From Gulosibacter sp. 10 (GTDB lineage Bacteria; Actinomycetota; Actinomycetes; Actinomycetales; Microbacteriaceae): a stretch of 64,000 nt of DNA. The DNA lies in contig NZ_FUIC01000024.1 in the NCBI RefSeq assembly GCF_900163695.1, positions 167,843 through 231,842 on the forward strand. The letters run 5' to 3'. The position numbers were made by a program, and so were the translations under genes. Below, in pieces: positions 26,412 to 34,263 of the stretch; the first letter of the stretch is position 1, and every line of letters starts with the position of its first letter. Under the pieces are notes generated by a model, which worked only from the letters and a program-made list of their open reading frames with translations, was not told the origin of the DNA and did not search any database.

Positions 26412-27286
26412 CAGCGGGCCTCCCGGTCCTCGGCGTCGTCGGCGCCGCCGGTGAGCGCGATGAACACGTCGTCCATGCGGCCGTGGCGGAACTCGAAGTC
26501 GAGCACGGCCTCGCCCCGCTCGGCGAGGATGCGCCGGGCTTCGGCCGCATCCGCGACCTCGAGGTCCCGCGTGCCCGCCTCGGTGGTCAGGGTGAGGATG
26601 CTCGAGGAGTGCTTCGCGCGCAGCTCGGCCGGGGTGCCCTGCGCGATGATCCTGCCGTGGTCGATGACGCACACGTGGTCGGCCTCCTCGGTCTCCTCCA
26701 TGTAGTGCGTCGTGAGGAAGACGGTGAGGCCGGTGCGCTCGCGGAGCTCGTGGATCGTGCGCCAGACGGTGTTGCGGTTGCCGGGGTCGAGGCCGGCGGT
26801 CGGCTCGTCGAGGAAGAGGATCTTCGGGTCGTGCAGCAGCGCGCGGGCGATGTCGGCCCTGCGCTTCTGGCCGCCCGAGAGCTTGCCGTAGCGGCGGTCG
26901 AGGATCTCCTCGAGGCGCACGAGCCGCGAGAGCTCCTCGAGCCGCGCGCGGATCGCTGCCCGGTCGGGGAGGTAGGGGCGAGCGCGGAGGGCGAGGTTCT
27001 CGCGCACCGTGAGCAGGTCGTCGAGCAGGGACTCCTGGAACACCACGCCGATCGCCCGGCGGACGGCGTCGCCCTCGGCGGTGACGTCGTGCCCTGCCAC
27101 GCGGAGGGCGCCGGCGTCGAATCCCGTGACCGTGGTGAGGCAGTTGATGGTCGTGGACTTGCCCGCGCCGTTCGTGCCGAGGAAGGCGAACACCGTCCCG
27201 GGCGGCACCTCGAAGGAGATGTCGTCCACGGCGGTGATCCTGCGGAACCGCTTGGTGAGGCCGGTGACTTCGACGGCAGGGCTCAT
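26411..27286 (-). CDS. ABC-2 type exporter ATP-binding protein (DrrA-like)
   Basis: A 291-residue ATPase with Walker A GTNGAGKST near residue 37, Q-loop VVFQES, signature LSGGQKRR, Walker B ILFLDEPTAGLDP and the switch His in TTHYMEE. The 70-residue C-terminal extension (SSSILTLTTEAG... RMDDVFIALTG) is typical of DrrA/daunorubicin-type exporters. It works with the permease encoded downstream with a one-base overlap. It is divergent from the CPBP gene, and the gap between them holds a family-A hairpin and an 18-bp minisatellite. Confidence 0.94.
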   Translation of the reverse strand: MSPAVEVTGLTKRFRRITAVDDISFEVPPGTVFAFLGTNGAGKSTTINCLTTVTGFDAGALRVAGHDVTAEGDAVRRAIGVVFQESLLDDLLTVRENLALRARPYLPDRAAIRARLEELSRLVRLEEILDRRYGKLSGGQKRRADIARALLHDPKILFLDEPTAGLDPGNRNTVWRTIHELRERTGLTVFLTTHYMEETEEADHVCVIDHGRIIAQGTPAELRAKHSSSILTLTTEAGTRDLEVADAAEARRILAERGEAVLDFEFRHGRMDDVFIALTGGADDAEDREAR

Positions 27287-27417
27287 GGAGGCGAACCTAG
27301 CGCCGGCGCCTCCGAGATCGGCGGGTATCCGCTGATCGGGCGATGGCCGGCCGGCTGCGTCCGGCGCGCCGCCCGTGGGCGCGTCGCGGCCGCGGATGCT
27401 GGTGGCTCCCGGAAACG

Positions 27418-27472
27418 GATGCGTCGCAGTTCGCGGTTATCGCCGGGTCATAACCGCGAACTGCGACGCATC
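27418..27472. repeat. Intergenic hairpin, family A (perfect 23-bp arms)
   Basis: The arm 27418-27440 (GATGCGTCGCAG then TTCGCGGTTAT) is exactly complementary to 27450-27472, leaving a 9-base loop. It lies between two divergent genes (ABC ATPase and CPBP), so it cannot simply be a 3' terminator here. Confidence 0.9.
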
Positions 27473-27480
27473 TGTGGGGC

Positions 27481-27680
27481 GGCCTGGGCGAGCGCGGTGA
27501 CCTGGGCGAGCGTGGTGGCCTGGGCAGGCGGAGTGGCCTTGGCAAGCGCGGAGGCCTGGACGGGTGCGGAGGCTTGGACGGGTGCGGAGGCTTGGGTAGG
27601 CGTGGTGGCTTGGGCGGGCGCAGTGGCCCGGACAAGCGCGGAGGCTTGGACGGGCGGGGAGGCTCGGACAGGCCTCGGGC
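27481..27680. repeat. 18-bp minisatellite (about 11 units)
   Basis: Units of exactly 18 bp, consensus GGC(C/T)TGG(G/A)CG(A/G)GCGCGG(T/A), run from 27481 to about 27680 with only substitutions between units. Since 18 is divisible by three, all frames stay open and read as simple peptides; I regard none as a gene. The array ends 26 bp before the CPBP start codon and so lies in its promoter region. Confidence 0.85.
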
Positions 27681-27705
27681 GGGCCGGTGCTCCTAGGCTG
27701 GTGCC

Positions 27706-28407
27706 ATGGCGACGGATGCGGCGAATCGAACCCTGCGGCCGCTCGCGCTGGTCCTCGCGATCCTGCTGCTCCGCACGGTCGTGCTGGCGGGCGCGGCGGC
27801 GCTGCTGCAGCCGGCCGGCGGACGGATGCTGCTCGGCGTGGTCGTCGTCGCCCTCGACGTCGCGACCCTGCTCGTGCTGAGCCGCCTGCTTCGGCGCGTT
27901 GGCTGGAGCCTGCGCGCGCTGCTGGGCAGGCCCCTGCTCCGCTACGACATCCCCGTGGCGGGCCTGGTGGCGCTCGCGATCTTCGTCGCTACTGTCAGCG
28001 GGTCCGCGTTCGCGGAGGGCATGGTCCACGAGGGGGCGCCGCCGGACCCCGTGGGCGCGGAGGTGCCGCTCTGGCTGGGGCTGTGGTCGCTGCTGGTGAT
28101 GCCCGTCACAGCGGCTTTCGCTGAGGAGCTGCTCTACCTCGGCTGGGCGCTCGATCAGCTCGCCGCGCGTTGGCGTCCGTGGATCGTCGTGGTGACGACG
28201 GCGCTCGCGTTCGGTTTCCAGTACGCGGCGCTGGGGATCCCGAGCGCCGGGGATGCCGTGGTCTGGGCGGTGGCCGCGTTGTTCGCGGGCGCGGTCATCG
28301 CCATCTTGCGCGTTCGCGGGGTGCGGCTCTGGGCCTTCGTGATCGGCCACTGGGCCTTCGCCGTGCTCGGCCTCGGCATCCCGGCCCTGCGGGCCGCCCT
28401 CGCCTGA
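27706..28407 (+). CDS. CPBP-family membrane protein with degenerate protease motifs
   Basis: A 233-residue protein with about six or seven transmembrane helices. The CPBP (CAAX protease/bacteriocin-processing) motif 1 region reads E140-E141-L-L-Y-L145, with Leu where the family has the conserved Arg of EExxxR. Motif 2 reads F171-Q-Y-A-A175, with Ala instead of His. A His (H215) in the third motif (GHWAFAV) is kept. It may therefore be inactive as a protease or act differently. The start at ATG 27706 gives the usual N-terminus. There are no bacteriocin genes nearby. Confidence 0.75.
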   Translation: MATDAANRTLRPLALVLAILLLRTVVLAGAAALLQPAGGRMLLGVVVVALDVATLLVLSRLLRRVGWSLRALLGRPLLRYDIPVAGLVALAIFVATVSGSAFAEGMVHEGAPPDPVGAEVPLWLGLWSLLVMPVTAAFAEELLYLGWALDQLAARWRPWIVVVTTALAFGFQYAALGIPSAGDAVVWAVAALFAGAVIAILRVRGVRLWAFVIGHWAFAVLGLGIPALRAALA

Positions 28408-28453
28408 CCGTGGCGCCTTCACCTGACCGCGAGCTGGCGGCCCCTCGTCGGGC

Positions 28454-28567
28454 TCGGTCGCCCTTGCTTGGTCCGGTTGCCTTCGCCTGTCCCGGTCACC
28501 GTCGCCTGGCCCGGTCGTCCCCACCCGATCCGGTCGCCAACCTGACCTGGTCGCCAACCTGACCTGG
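28454..28567. repeat. 19-bp degenerate tandem repeat (about 6 units)
   Basis: Units of 17-19 bp starting (C)CGGTCGCC, for example CGGTTGCCTTCGCCTGTCC and CGGTCACCGTCGCCTGGCC, ending with two identical GGTCGCCAACCTGACCT units. It lies just after the CPBP gene. The remaining part of 28408-28947 contains the family-A hairpin at 28682 and no gene that I can support. Confidence 0.7.
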
Positions 28568-28681
28568 CCGCGTTCTTGCGGCGGTAGGGACCTCACCCGA
28601 TCCGGTCTCCCTATCGCTGATCACCGACCGTCCGCAGACGTATCGCAGCGCACGGTTCCGAGTCGGAGCCGGATCCGGCCA

Positions 28682-28740
28682 CAGATGCGTCGAAGTCTGC
28701 GGTTATGGATCGGTCATATCCGCAGACTTCGACGCATCTG
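28682..28740. repeat. Intergenic hairpin, family A (25-bp arms, GAAG variant)
   Basis: Arms 28682-28706 and 28716-28740 pair with one mismatch around a 9-base loop. Here the arm reads GATGCGTCGAAG in place of GATGCGTCGCAG, and the opposite arm has changed to CTTCGACGCATC, so the base pair is kept. It lies between two plus-strand genes, about 210 bp before the SDR start. Confidence 0.9.
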
Positions 28741-28947
28741 CGAGGAGAACCATTCGCTTGGGCGAGCAGACCGCCCTGGCGGGCTTGGCCGGCGGCCCGA
28801 CGGCGGATGTGCAAGCGGCCGATCGCCGGCTGGACGGGGCGATCGGGAGGATGACATCCTGCATGCGGAAAGGCCGCTGCCGGCCGCGCCTGCTCTGACT
28901 CGTCCGGCCCCGGTCATCCGGAGACATTTTGAGGAAGAGGAGCGGGA

Positions 28948-29709
28948 ATGCAGCTCGAGGGCAAGCGCGCCATCATCACCGGCGGCGGCAAGGGGATCGG
29001 CAGGGGGATCACGACGCGATTCCTCGCGGAGGGTGCCGAGGTGGTGGTCGTCCAGCGCCGGCCGCTCGACGAGGACCTGCGCGGCCTCCCGGGCATCCAC
29101 GCGCTCGAGGCCGACCTCGCCGACGCGGCGGCGCTGCCGGGCGTCGTGGACCGCGCCGTCGAGGTGCTCGGCGGCGTCGACGTGCTCGTGAACAACGCGG
29201 GGATGATGAGCGAGCGCTCCGTGGACGAGATCACGCCGGCCGAGTGGGACCGGATGATCGCCCTCAACCTGCGCACCCCGCTGTTCCTCGTGCAGGCGGC
29301 GCTGCCCTTCCTCCGCGACGGCGGCGGGAGCATCATCAACACCGGCTCCATCGAGGGCATCGCCGCGAACCCCCAGCACGCCGCCTACTGCGCCGCGAAG
29401 GCCGGCGTGCACGGGCTGACCCGCGCGCTCGCGGTCGACCTGGGCGCGGACGGCATCCGCTGCAACGCGATCGCGCCCGGCTGGATCGCCTCCGACCTGT
29501 CCGAGGCCTACCTCGACGGCATGCCCGACCCGGCCGCCGCGCGCCGCGCGCTGACCGGCCTGCACCCGGTGGGACGCACCGGCCGGCCCACCGACATCGG
29601 CGACCTCGCGGTGTTCCTCGCGAGCGATCAGTCCGGCTTCATCAGCGGCGAGACCATCGTGGTCGACGGCGGCCGTACCGCGAAGCTCCCCACCCCGATC
29701 GACGTGTAG
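28948..29709 (+). CDS. SDR-family oxidoreductase (classical)
   Basis: A 253-residue classical short-chain dehydrogenase: cofactor motif TGGGKGIGRG (residues about 11-20), NNAG (LVNNAGMM), catalytic Ser in INTGSIEGIA, catalytic YCAAK with Tyr and Lys spaced normally, and the end motif ETIVVDGGRT. The absence of an Asp directly after strand 2 (VVVVQRRPLDED) leaves NAD versus NADP preference open. GGAGCGGG precedes the ATG. A hairpin terminator follows the stop, so it is probably a single-gene transcript. The substrate is unknown. Confidence 0.93.
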   Translation: MQLEGKRAIITGGGKGIGRGITTRFLAEGAEVVVVQRRPLDEDLRGLPGIHALEADLADAAALPGVVDRAVEVLGGVDVLVNNAGMMSERSVDEITPAEWDRMIALNLRTPLFLVQAALPFLRDGGGSIINTGSIEGIAANPQHAAYCAAKAGVHGLTRALAVDLGADGIRCNAIAPGWIASDLSEAYLDGMPDPAAARRALTGLHPVGRTGRPTDIGDLAVFLASDQSGFISGETIVVDGGRTAKLPTPIDV

Positions 29710-29717
29710 CCCCGCCC

Positions 29718-29748
29718 GGAACGCGGCGTCGCCATGGCGCCGAGTTCC
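29718..29748 (+). terminator. Hairpin after the 28948-29709 SDR gene
   Basis: GGAACGCGGCG (29718-29728) pairs with CGCCGAGTTCC (29738-29748) apart from one internal mismatch, nine bases after the stop, and a short T-run (ATTTTG) follows nearby. The 29749-29972 stretch contains no further feature I can name. Confidence 0.55.
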
Positions 29749-29972
29749 AGCAGTACATTTTGCCAAACATCTCGCGTTCCTTGGTGAAGAGTATGGCGCG
29801 CGTGAGCGTTCGTACCTCCTAGGTTGCTGCTCGTTCCACTTCGCGACGCGCAATCTGCGGCGTCGCGGTTCAGCCGTCGAAGGAGATGTATGAAGCACTC
29901 GCGCAACCACGCTCATCGCCATGAACGCATCCGAGGCCGCCGCCTCGCACCGGCAGGCGGCGGGGTGCGAGC

Positions 29973-31463
29973 GTGAGCACGGATACTTCCGCCGAGCGGG
30001 CCTCGGCCACGGCGTCGACCCGCGCCGTCTCGGTGCGGCAGCTGCCGAGAAGCGTGTGGGGGCTGGCGTTCACCGAGCTCTGGGAGCGCTTCTCGTTCTA
30101 CGGGGTGAACGGCATCCTGTCCTTCTATCTACTGTTCTCGGTTCACGACGGCGGCCTCGACCTGGGCGCTGCGGCTGCCGCCGGAGTCGTGGGCGCCTAC
30201 GGCGGAGCCGTGTATCTGGCTCAGCTCGCCGGCGCGTGGATGGGAGACCGAGTCCTCAGCCCGAAGCTCATGGTCTTCTGGGGCGGCGCGGTCATCACCC
30301 TGGGGCACGTCGCTCTCGCGGTCTTCGCGGGCATGACCGGCCTCGTGCTCGGCCTGCTGCTGATCATCTTCGGCACGGGAGCGTTGAAGACGAACATCAC
30401 CAATATCGTCGGCTTCGTGCTCGAAGGGCAGAGCAGCGCGCAGCGCGACGTGGGATTCGCCTATTTCTACATCTCCATCAGCCTGGGCTCGGTGCTCGGC
30501 CCGTTGAGCACCGGATTCGCGCAGAACGAGTGGGGATTCCACTGGGGCTTCGGACTCGCGGCGATCGGGATGGTGCTGGCGCTCGTGCAGTACGCGTTCT
30601 CGATGCGCAGGCTGCCCGCGAAGGCGAGCAGCGTGCTCCGCCCCATCGCGGGGCGCGCGCTCCTGCTCCTGGTGATGCTCGCGCTGCTGATCGCGACCGC
30701 GATCGGGATGCTCATGGCGATCGGCTTCATCAAGGCGGAGCAGCTCGCAGGCATCGTGACGGCGGCGGAGCTCGTGGCGGCGGCGGTGTACTTCGGCGTG
30801 ATGCTCGGCGCGAAGCACGTGAGCCGCGAGGAGAAGCGCCGAGTCGCGGGCTTCCTCCCGCTCTTCCTCGCGGCGAGCCTGTTCTTCGGCCTGCTGTTCC
30901 AGCAGTTCACGACGATCGCGATCCTCATCTCCGAGCGCGTGGACCTCGTAGTCGGAGGATGGAGCATCCCCGTCGCGTGGATCACGATGATCAGCCAGCT
31001 CGCGCTCGTCATCGTCACTCCGCTCGTCGCGCAGTTCTGGGGGCGCAGCGGCAACAGCGGCCCGGGTGCGCCCACCAAGTTCGCCATGGGCATGATGCAG
31101 ATCGGCATCGCCTACGCGATCATGCTCGTCGCCCTGCGGCTGTTCCCCGATGCGGCGCTCCCGGTGCTGCTCGTCGTCGTGGTGATGATCATCGCCGGCT
31201 CCTCCGAGGTCTTCATCGGGCCGATCGGCCTGTCGCTGGCCACCAGGATCGGGCCCAGCGCCTACCGCTCGCATATGGTCGGCCTCAACTTCCTCACGCT
31301 CGGGCTCGGTTCCTCGCTCTCCGGGCTGCTCGGCCAGCTCTTCACGGTGATGAGCGAGCCCTCGTACTTCCTCGTGATCATCGGCCTCGGCGTGGGCACC
31401 GGCATCCTGCTCTGGCTCTTCCGGGCGCCGCTGCACCGCGCGTTGAACGCGGGGCTGGCGTAG
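29973..31463 (+). CDS. POT/PTR-family proton-coupled peptide transporter
   Basis: A 496-residue protein with about 14 transmembrane segments. The POT signature is visible in helix 1 (ELWERFSFYGVNGIL, i.e. ExxERFxxY) and in FGTGALKTNITNIVG and FYISISLGSVLGPL. POT carriers import di- and tripeptides with protons. GTG 29973 is the start; it is preceded by a modest GGGGTG. The neighbouring genes show no peptide-related function, so it appears to stand alone. Confidence 0.9.
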   Translation: MSTDTSAERASATASTRAVSVRQLPRSVWGLAFTELWERFSFYGVNGILSFYLLFSVHDGGLDLGAAAAAGVVGAYGGAVYLAQLAGAWMGDRVLSPKLMVFWGGAVITLGHVALAVFAGMTGLVLGLLLIIFGTGALKTNITNIVGFVLEGQSSAQRDVGFAYFYISISLGSVLGPLSTGFAQNEWGFHWGFGLAAIGMVLALVQYAFSMRRLPAKASSVLRPIAGRALLLLVMLALLIATAIGMLMAIGFIKAEQLAGIVTAAELVAAAVYFGVMLGAKHVSREEKRRVAGFLPLFLAASLFFGLLFQQFTTIAILISERVDLVVGGWSIPVAWITMISQLALVIVTPLVAQFWGRSGNSGPGAPTKFAMGMMQIGIAYAIMLVALRLFPDAALPVLLVVVVMIIAGSSEVFIGPIGLSLATRIGPSAYRSHMVGLNFLTLGLGSSLSGLLGQLFTVMSEPSYFLVIIGLGVGTGILLWLFRAPLHRALNAGLA

Positions 31464-31514
31464 GCCCACGGCTGCCGGCACCGCATGGCACGGCCGGGCG
31501 GGCCGGCCTGATGC

Positions 31515-31571
31515 GGATGCGTCGCAGAATGCGGTTCTGAGGGCGTCGGAACCGCATTCTGCGACGCATCC
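31515..31571. repeat. Intergenic hairpin, family A (perfect 23-bp arms)
   Basis: Arms 31515-31537 (GGATGCGTCGCAG then AATGCGGTTC) and 31549-31571 pair perfectly around an 11-base loop. It sits between the convergent transporter gene and SDR gene, 12 bp from the end of the SDR gene, and could terminate both. Confidence 0.9.
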
Positions 31572-31583
31572 GCGGCGTATCGG

Positions 31584-32393
31584 CTACTTCGCCAGGTAGC
31601 CGCCGTCCACGGGGATCTGGACTCCCGTGAGGTACGCCGCGTCGGGGCTCGCCAGGTAGGCCACCGCGCCGGCGACGTCCGCCGGCGTCGCGATCCGGCC
31701 CAGCGGGATGGCGGCCGCGACCTCCGCGTCGGTGGCCTCGGCGTCCTCGACCCGGGCGAGCCATTCCTCGTAGAGCGGCGTGCGCGTCATCCCCGGTGCG
31801 ACGGCGTTGACGCGGATGTCGTGCGGGGCGAGCTCGACCGCGGCGGCGGTGGTCAGCGCGCGCATGGCGCCCTTGCTGGCGCTGTAGATCCCCATGGTCG
31901 GCACGCCGATGTGCGCGAGGCGGGAGGTGACGTTGATGATGGCCCCGCCGCCGCTGTCGCGCATGACGCGGCCGGCGGCCTGCAGGCATTCGATCGCCGC
32001 GAAGACGTTCGTCTCGAACACGGCGCGGATCTCGGCGGCCGGCACGTCGAGCAGCGGCACCGTGTGATCGATCGCCGCGTTGTTCACGAGCACATCGAGC
32101 CGTCCGGCGAGGCGCATGGTCTCGGAGACGAGCCGTTCGGGAGCGCCGGGGACGGTGAGGTCGGCGCGCACGAAATGCACGTCCGCGCCTTCCGGAGCCT
32201 CGGCCGCGAGGGCGGCGGCGACGGATGCGCCCCGCTCCGTCGAGCGGCCGCTGATCACGACGGTCAGGCCATCGGCGAGGAGCCGTCTGGCGATCTCCAC
32301 GCCGATGCCCGAGGTGGCGCCGGTGACGAGGGCGGCGCGGGAGGGCCGTAGCGGGTAGGGATGCGACTTCGTCGTCGTGCCTGGTGCTTCCAT
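31584..32393 (-). CDS. SDR-family oxidoreductase
   Basis: A 269-residue classical SDR: TGATSGIGVEIARR (about residues 24-37), VLVNNAAID, catalytic Ser in INVTSRLAHIG, YSASK with normal Tyr/Lys, and VDGGYLAK at the end. The Arg after strand 2 (ISGRSTERG) suggests NADP(H). The first 17 residues precede the fold and a later start is possible. It lies on the same strand as the cupin and amine oxidase genes, 88 bp downstream, and may take part in the same catabolic route. Confidence 0.93.
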   Translation of the reverse strand: MEAPGTTTKSHPYPLRPSRAALVTGATSGIGVEIARRLLADGLTVVISGRSTERGASVAAALAAEAPEGADVHFVRADLTVPGAPERLVSETMRLAGRLDVLVNNAAIDHTVPLLDVPAAEIRAVFETNVFAAIECLQAAGRVMRDSGGGAIINVTSRLAHIGVPTMGIYSASKGAMRALTTAAAVELAPHDIRVNAVAPGMTRTPLYEEWLARVEDAEATDAEVAAAIPLGRIATPADVAGAVAYLASPDAAYLTGVQIPVDGGYLAK

Positions 32394-32481
32394 GCAGACC
32401 AGCCTACGGACGCCGCTGCACGCATCCTCAACATCGCGTCGGCGGTCCTTCCCGCGCGCCTCGTCGTCCGGGCGCCCGTCG

Positions 32482-32832
32482 TCAGTCGTCGAGGACGGTG
32501 AAGGACTTGGTGATCTGCTCCTCCACCACCCAGCGGCCCTTCCACCCCGACTCCATGAGCACGGTGATGCCGGGGCGCAGCTCGATCGCGTTCCCCGCCT
32601 CGTCGACGAGCCTGCCGCGGCCCTGGATGATGTGGACGTACTCGACGTAGCCGGTGTGGTCGGTGGTGAACTCGCCGGGGGAGACGGTCCAGAGCCCGAC
32701 CTGGCGGCCCGAGCCCTCGTGCAGGACGAGCGTGCTCGCCTCGGGGGAGCCCGAGCGCACGCGGTCCGAGGCGATCGCCTCGGCCGCGGGCCACTCGACG
32801 TCGTTCAGGGACAGCGCGATTGCGGTGGTCAT
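32482..32832 (-). CDS. Cupin domain protein (cupin_3/DUF861 type)
   Basis: A 116-residue single cupin. The motif YVEYVHIIQGRGRLVDEAGNAI followed by MESGWKGRWVVEEQITKSF matches the small DUF861-type cupins often attached to amine or ureide catabolism. The metal-ligand His and Glu positions of the first motif are not complete, so metal binding is uncertain. Three bases separate it from the upstream amine oxidase gene, so the two form an operon. A role as accessory enzyme or aminotransferase-like cupin is a guess. Confidence 0.85.
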   Translation of the reverse strand: MTTAIALSLNDVEWPAAEAIASDRVRSGSPEASTLVLHEGSGRQVGLWTVSPGEFTTDHTGYVEYVHIIQGRGRLVDEAGNAIELRPGITVLMESGWKGRWVVEEQITKSFTVLDD

Positions 32833-32835
32833 GGT

Positions 32836-34077
32836 TCAGCCTTTCGTTGCGGTTGCGGTGATCGCGGCGGCGGCCTCTTCGCCGCTGCGGAGGGCGCCCT
32901 CCATGAGGCCGCCGAATTCGCGGTCGATGTACTCGCCCGCGAAGTAGAGGCGCCCGTGCGGCGCGGCCAGCGCCTCGGCGTCGCGCTGGCTGAACCCGGG
33001 GGCGTGGGCGGTGTAGGCGCCCTCCGCGAGGGGGTCCAGCGTCCAGGCGGTGACGACCGCGGGCGCATCGGCGAGGTCCAGGTCGGCGCGCTGCTCGCGG
33101 GCCAGACGCTCCCACTCCGCGGAGTCGCCCTCGATGCCCAGCGCCTTGAGGCGTCCCACCTCGCCGCCGAAGCCGTTGAGGACGGGCGCGACCGCTCCGC
33201 CCTGCTCGATCGCGGTCCACGTCCAGAACCGGTCGGACACGTTCATGACCGCGCTCGTGTCGGGAACCGAGTTCAGGGCGAGGTGGATCTTCGCCGCGTG
33301 CCCCTGCACGACTCGGGACATGGCCTCCCGCTTCCAGTCGGGCAGGTCGATGTCCACATGCTCGGCGGAGTCGAGCACGCCGAAGGGGAGCGCGACGACG
33401 ACGTAGTCGAACTGCTCGTCCGCGCCGGCGGCGGTGACGCTCACGGCGTCCTCGGCCTGCCGGACCGCCTCGACCCGGGCCCCGTAGCGGACCCGGTCGC
33501 CCAGCGCGGCGGCCAGCGCGTCGGGCAGCCCCTGGTTGCCGCCGCCGATGCGCCAGCTGGGCTGGCGCTCGAACGAGGCGACGTGCTCGAGGGTCTCCTC
33601 GGCGGTGGCCTGGTCGACGCGCACGGCCGTGGACATCTCGATGCGCGCCTCGATGGCCTCCCGCACATCCCCTTCGACGCCGATGCGGTCGAGGATGTCG
33701 GCGACGGAGACGGTGCTCCCGTGGGCCAGCTCCGCCGCGGCCTCCGCGGCGGACTTGCCGAGCGCGGCCATCTGGTCGGTGGTCACGCCAGGACGGTCGG
33801 CGGGCGTGCGGACGTAGTAGCTCATGCCGGTGTCGACGAGTTCGAGGCCGTGGTTCGCGCAGTGCTTGCGCAGCGTCGTGTAGCCGTCGAGCACGAACTC
33901 CGCGCCGCGCTCGATGACGTGCTCCCCGCCGGCGGCGCGGATCGTCTCCGACCAGAGGCGCCCTCCGGCGCGCTCGCGCGCCTCGAAGACGACGACGTCG
34001 TGACCGTCCTCGACGAGGCGCGTGGCGGCGGCGAGGCCGGCCAGGCCGGCGCCGAGGACTGCGATACGTGCGGACAT
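32836..34077 (-). CDS. Flavin monoamine oxidase family protein
   Basis: A 413-residue FAD amine oxidase. The N-terminal dinucleotide motif is LGAGLAGLAAATRLVEDGHDVVVFEA with AGGRLWS. The substrate domain lies in the middle (GGGNQGLPDAL). The C-terminal FAD motif is LYFAGEYIDREFGGLMEGAL, where the flavin-contacting residues are normal. Enzymes of this group oxidise primary amines, polyamines or amino acids to imines with H2O2 release. AAAGGAG upstream of the ATG at 34077 supports the start. It is first in an operon with the cupin gene and divergent from a PucR regulator, which is its probable controller. Confidence 0.92.
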   Translation of the reverse strand: MSARIAVLGAGLAGLAAATRLVEDGHDVVVFEARERAGGRLWSETIRAAGGEHVIERGAEFVLDGYTTLRKHCANHGLELVDTGMSYYVRTPADRPGVTTDQMAALGKSAAEAAAELAHGSTVSVADILDRIGVEGDVREAIEARIEMSTAVRVDQATAEETLEHVASFERQPSWRIGGGNQGLPDALAAALGDRVRYGARVEAVRQAEDAVSVTAAGADEQFDYVVVALPFGVLDSAEHVDIDLPDWKREAMSRVVQGHAAKIHLALNSVPDTSAVMNVSDRFWTWTAIEQGGAVAPVLNGFGGEVGRLKALGIEGDSAEWERLAREQRADLDLADAPAVVTAWTLDPLAEGAYTAHAPGFSQRDAEALAAPHGRLYFAGEYIDREFGGLMEGALRSGEEAAAAITATATKG

Positions 34078-34242
34078 CTGGATGCTCCTTTGCTGAGGGT
34101 GTGGCGGTGCGGGCGGCGGATCCCGCCGAGGCGGCCGGCCGCGGACCGCGGTAGTCGACCGCAACGCCGCGATCGCGTTCCAGCGTACGAACGGCGAGCG
34201 TCCGGCCACTATTATGAAATCTGCTGGACAACCGCCCTGATT

Positions 34243-34263
34243 CATACGAAAGTAAGTCGTATG
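34243..34263. promoter_or_regulatory. Inverted repeat CATACGA-N7-TCGTATG over the PucR start codon
   Basis: Perfect 7-bp arms end in the ATG of the PucR gene itself, with TATTAT-like -10 sequence about 30 bp upstream. Binding by the regulator here would block its own translation start or transcription, which suggests autoregulation. Confidence 0.55.

Noticed and set aside
27448..28596. Minus-strand frame of 382 codons over the CPBP gene and the 18-bp array
   Set aside because: Its sequence is Arg/Gln/Asp-rich shadow of the CPBP gene, followed by a pure 18-bp repeat translation; there is no start context.
29749..29972. Riboswitch or leader RNA before the POT transporter gene
   Set aside because: The stretch is AT-richer than its surroundings and has a few short stems, but no pattern matching a riboswitch class that I recognise.
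32377..34260. Long plus-strand frame extending upstream of the PucR gene
   Set aside because: The upstream part is antisense to the cupin and amine oxidase genes, which have clear motifs; only the part from 34261 onward encodes the regulator.
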